Assembly: GCA_011045955.1 (NCBI GenBank)
Contig: DSBV01000050.1
Location: forward strand, 1-46,310
Source: Bacteroidales bacterium
GTDB lineage: Bacteria; Bacteroidota; Bacteroidia; Bacteroidales; Tenuifilaceae
Reading direction: 5' to 3'
DNA: 46,310 bases
Both the position numbers and the translations under genes were made by a program. Shown one piece after another: positions 43,975-46,310 of this stretch. Below the pieces are notes generated by a model. It searched no databases and had not been told where the DNA came from. It saw only the letters and a list, made by a program, of their open reading frames with translations. The first letter of the stretch is position 1. The number at the start of each line of letters is the position of its first letter.

Positions 43975-44814
43975 CTATTTGTAGATTTCAAAATCACGAT
44001 CGTCTTTTGCCTTGATAAACAAATTGCGTTCCAGCTGGTCAATCAGGTTTTGCTTTCGGGCGTTAATAATTAGTTGTTTTATCTCGTTGGTAATGTAAGT
44101 GAGAGGAGCTATTTCGCCTTGCTCTTTAACCTCACGCAGCGATACAAGGTAAATAAAGTTGCCGTCTTCCATTTCAATATACCTTCTTGAAAAGACCTCA
44201 TTTATGTTATCTATGGTATATGGAAGTTGTCGGGCTATTACTGTGAAAGGAATCCACTGATCATTGAAAAAATCATAGAAAATGGCCGCCTGATAGGCCA
44301 AATTATCGAGGAGCTGCATGTCCTCCTGTTTCTTAGAACGGTATATTTCCTTGATCTTGGGGGTTTGAGGAGCTTCCATACGTAACTTAATAAAGAGTGC
44401 TTTAACAATTGGCTCCGAGAGAACAAAGTTATCCTTGTTGGAGTAGTAGTACTGCTCTACCTCTATTTCCTTAACCAGTGTATCGAGTTTTTGGTTTACG
44501 TAAGCCTGTTCATACTTGTGGATTAGTAACGATGCCCTGTAATCTTCCAGCTGCCGGGCTACGTTTTTCTCCTTATCGGTAAGGTTGTTCTCGGCCTGTT
44601 TTAGCAGGAGTTGAGTTTGGATCCATTTGTCAATGTAGGCCTTAGCAATTAGTGCACTGTCCTCTTTACTTACATTTGTGAGGAAAATATTTTGAAGGTC
44701 GCTTTCGTAGAGGTACTTATCGTATACCCTTGCTACAGGTCGGCTATTATCGGCGTTTTGGCAAGCAGTAAGAAAGCCAGTCACTAGAATCAGCGTTAAA
44801 ATAAGTCTGTTCAT
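43975..44814 (-). CDS. SurA-like lipoprotein with degenerate parvulin region
   Basis: 279 residues. The signal peptide ends in a lipobox (FLTAC, Cys18). The SurA-N type helical part (residues about 30-130) contains VARVYDKYLYESDLQNIFL. The rest (about 130-270) has the order of a parvulin domain (EPIVKALFIKLRM, GNFIYLVSLREVKEQGEIAPLTYITNEIKQLII) but lacks the usual HILL and GG[DE]LG catalytic motifs. It may therefore be a chaperone without isomerase activity. It lies between a PpiC-type isomerase and SurA in one operon with gaps of 5 and 7 bases. Confidence 0.82.
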   Translation of the reverse strand: MNRLILTLILVTGFLTACQNADNSRPVARVYDKYLYESDLQNIFLTNVSKEDSALIAKAYIDKWIQTQLLLKQAENNLTDKEKNVARQLEDYRASLLIHKYEQAYVNQKLDTLVKEIEVEQYYYSNKDNFVLSEPIVKALFIKLRMEAPQTPKIKEIYRSKKQEDMQLLDNLAYQAAIFYDFFNDQWIPFTVIARQLPYTIDNINEVFSRRYIEMEDGNFIYLVSLREVKEQGEIAPLTYITNEIKQLIINARKQNLIDQLERNLFIKAKDDRDFEIYK

Positions 44815-44819
44815 TTTTT

Positions 44820-46310
44820 TTAGTTGTTGTGATTTTCAAGTAACCTATTGTAGGCGTCAACGTTAATATTTACCTTGTATTTTTTCTTAAGTGTTTGAAT
44901 CCATGATTCTTCCAAAAAATGCTGATAGTCAGCAATAACCTCTGCCCTGCAGTCGTTTAGTTCCTTTGGCTCCCCGGTGGTTGTTTTATTGATATGTACT
45001 ACAATGTGCTTGTCGTTCTGAACGCTTATGTTAATCCCCGAGCTCCATTGGGTGTAACCTGAAATTATTGGATTATCGGGGAACCCTACCTGTTGGTTGT
45101 AGGTAACGTGTAAAGCATTCTTATTCCATTTTTTAACAAGCACCTCTGGATTTATATCTGGGTTCTTTTTTAGTGCTTTTTCAATTGCCTGGGCAATTTT
45201 ACTATCAGGGGTTTGGTACACGGTAAAGTAAATTTTTTCGCCCCATGTGTATTTGTCGCGGTGATTCTCGTAAAATGTATTAATTGCAACGCTGTCTGAG
45301 GCTTTAGTCCACACCTCGCGGTTCGAGATTTCAAAAAGCAGCATACCCTCTAAGTATTCATTTGCAAGTTGTTTAAATTCAGGATATTTTTGGGGTAAAA
45401 GCGATTTTTCAAGGTTGATTATCGTTTGGTTAACCCAATCGGTATAGATAAATCTAATGAACGATTGGATGGAATGGTTTCTACTTTTTTGCTGGTTCTG
45501 GCTAATGAACTGAAGCAAATCCGATAAGGGATAATTTAATCCTTTTGCTACCAAAATGGTTGGGTTTGCTTTGATGCTTGGAACTTTCCATTCGCCTTTA
45601 AAAATGGTGGAATCGATAAGCGATGTGAGATGTTTTGCCGTTTCGGCAGGATATTCCTTAACCCCGTATTCCTTTTTCAACTTGTTTATGAATGCAGTAC
45701 GTATGATCATGGTCCTGCTGTCGCGAGCCAAAAGGTTTTTAATTTCGGGCAGCATTTCCTCGAACTCGCCCGGAAGCTTTCTATCGAGAAGTTTAGCTAC
45801 ATGCCACCCAAATGAGGTTTGAAAAGGCTTGGAGATATCGCCAATATCCTTTAGGGCAAAAGCAACCTCCTCGAACTCAGGTATTATTTGCCCGGAACGA
45901 ATCCAAGGTAGTTCGCCACCGTTTGGGGCTGTGCTGTTGTCCTGCGATTCCTTTTTGGCTAGTTCAGCAAAGCTTTCGCCGTTAAGAAGGCGGTTGTGAA
46001 TTTCAACTATTTTTTGACGAGCGCTTTCCATTTCCTGAGGCGAAGCATTGGGGGTAACCCTTACCATGATATGGGCAACCTTTATCTGCCCTTTGGCGGG
46101 GCGGCGGCCATGAACCTTAATGATATGGTAACCAAAGCGGGTGCGAGCCGGCATGGAAACGGAATCGATAGGTGTACTGTATGCAGCGGTTTCAAAGGGG
46201 TAAACCATTTGAAAGGTCGAGAACCAACCTAGGTAGCCATTGTTTCGGCTAACCGAGGGGTCGTTACTTGTGGTTAGTGCAACTTTGCCAAAGGGTTCGC
46301 CGTGAATAAC
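44820..46310 (-). CDS. PpiC-type peptidyl-prolyl isomerase, N-terminus outside window
   Basis: 496 residues visible; the 5' end lies beyond base 46310. The frame is open to the window edge (VIHGEPFGKVALTTSNDPS...GYLGWFSTFQMVYPFE), so the ATG at 46208 is internal. Two parvulin domains are present: the end of a first (GYLGWFS...TRFGYHIIKVHGRRPAKGQIKVAHIMVRV) and a second complete one (NGGELPWIRSGQIIPEFEEVAFALKDIGDISKPFQTSFGWHVAKLLDRK). It is a periplasmic folding factor, upstream of the lipoprotein and surA (5-base gap), and the likely first gene of this operon within view. Confidence 0.93.
   Translation of the reverse strand, partial: VIHGEPFGKVALTTSNDPSVSRNNGYLGWFSTFQMVYPFETAAYSTPIDSVSMPARTRFGYHIIKVHGRRPAKGQIKVAHIMVRVTPNASPQEMESARQKIVEIHNRLLNGESFAELAKKESQDNSTAPNGGELPWIRSGQIIPEFEEVAFALKDIGDISKPFQTSFGWHVAKLLDRKLPGEFEEMLPEIKNLLARDSRTMIIRTAFINKLKKEYGVKEYPAETAKHLTSLIDSTIFKGEWKVPSIKANPTILVAKGLNYPLSDLLQFISQNQQKSRNHSIQSFIRFIYTDWVNQTIINLEKSLLPQKYPEFKQLANEYLEGMLLFEISNREVWTKASDSVAINTFYENHRDKYTWGEKIYFTVYQTPDSKIAQAIEKALKKNPDINPEVLVKKWNKNALHVTYNQQVGFPDNPIISGYTQWSSGINISVQNDKHIVVHINKTTTGEPKELNDCRAEVIADYQHFLEESWIQTLKKKYKVNINVDAYNRLLENHNN

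Overview
The window reads as the chromosome of a member of Bacteroidota, most likely a Bacteroidales-type lineage. The reasons are two predicted type IX secretion cargo proteins (a type A C-terminal sorting domain at 226-1326 and a gliding-motility/type B C-terminal domain at 24809-26428), promoters of the Bacteroidetes TTG-N19-TAnnTTTG type, an almost complete lack of Shine-Dalgarno sequences, an OstA-like/SurA cluster, and a DUF5063/3'-5' exonuclease/RlmI operon. Nearly all of it looks like core genome. No prophage, transposase, CRISPR array or tRNA was recognised.

Layout. 1-120: 3' end of a 5S rRNA gene and the rRNA operon terminator. 226-3070: a secreted zinc nuclease/phospholipase-like protein, a SIMPL-domain protein and proline dehydrogenase. 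3118-3780: a gene-free stretch full of decayed REP-like hairpins. 3826-6881: a lone receiver protein, glyA, a small membrane protein and a TauE/SafE exporter. 6890-13443 (minus): a TamB-like protein followed by ExbB-ExbD-TonB. 13571-17819: tsaD, a large one-piece sensor protein (minus strand) and yaaA. 17824-22121 (minus): rlmI-like methyltransferase, 3'-5' exonuclease, DUF5063 protein and a ClC channel. 22242-28681: an M16 peptidase pair, a secreted type B protein and a RelA/SpoT enzyme. 28768-29526 (minus): a NifX-like gene interrupted by an in-frame TAG, and DUF134. 29527-30075: repeats. 30076-31955: fur and purA. 31962-35674 (minus): a secreted protein of unknown function, an MFS carrier, a SPOR lipoprotein and a radical SAM enzyme. 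35940-40978: acyl-CoA synthetase, PsiE-like protein, methyltransferase, ABC ATPase, corrinoid adenosyltransferase and a small acidic protein. 41014-46310 (minus): outer-membrane biogenesis genes (OstA-like, SurA, a SurA-like lipoprotein and a PpiC-type isomerase that runs off the window).

How the parts connect. Two blocks serve the envelope: TamB/ExbB/ExbD/TonB (lipid or protein transfer and energisation of outer-membrane transport) and the parvulin/OstA cluster (periplasmic folding and LPS delivery). Information-processing genes (tsaD, rlmI, the exonuclease, relA/spoT, glyA, purA) are interspersed.

The most notable points are: a hybrid sensor kinase with an NMT1/THI5-type binding domain whose H-box histidine is a phenylalanine; the NifX-like frame split by one TAG; a TamB-like frame that needs a non-ATG/GTG/TTG start to keep its membrane anchor; an intergenic repeat graveyard with base-pair-compensated hairpins; a 10-bp-period array upstream of fur; and a perfect 18-bp palindrome in front of the corrinoid adenosyltransferase. 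No clearly new multi-gene system is evident.
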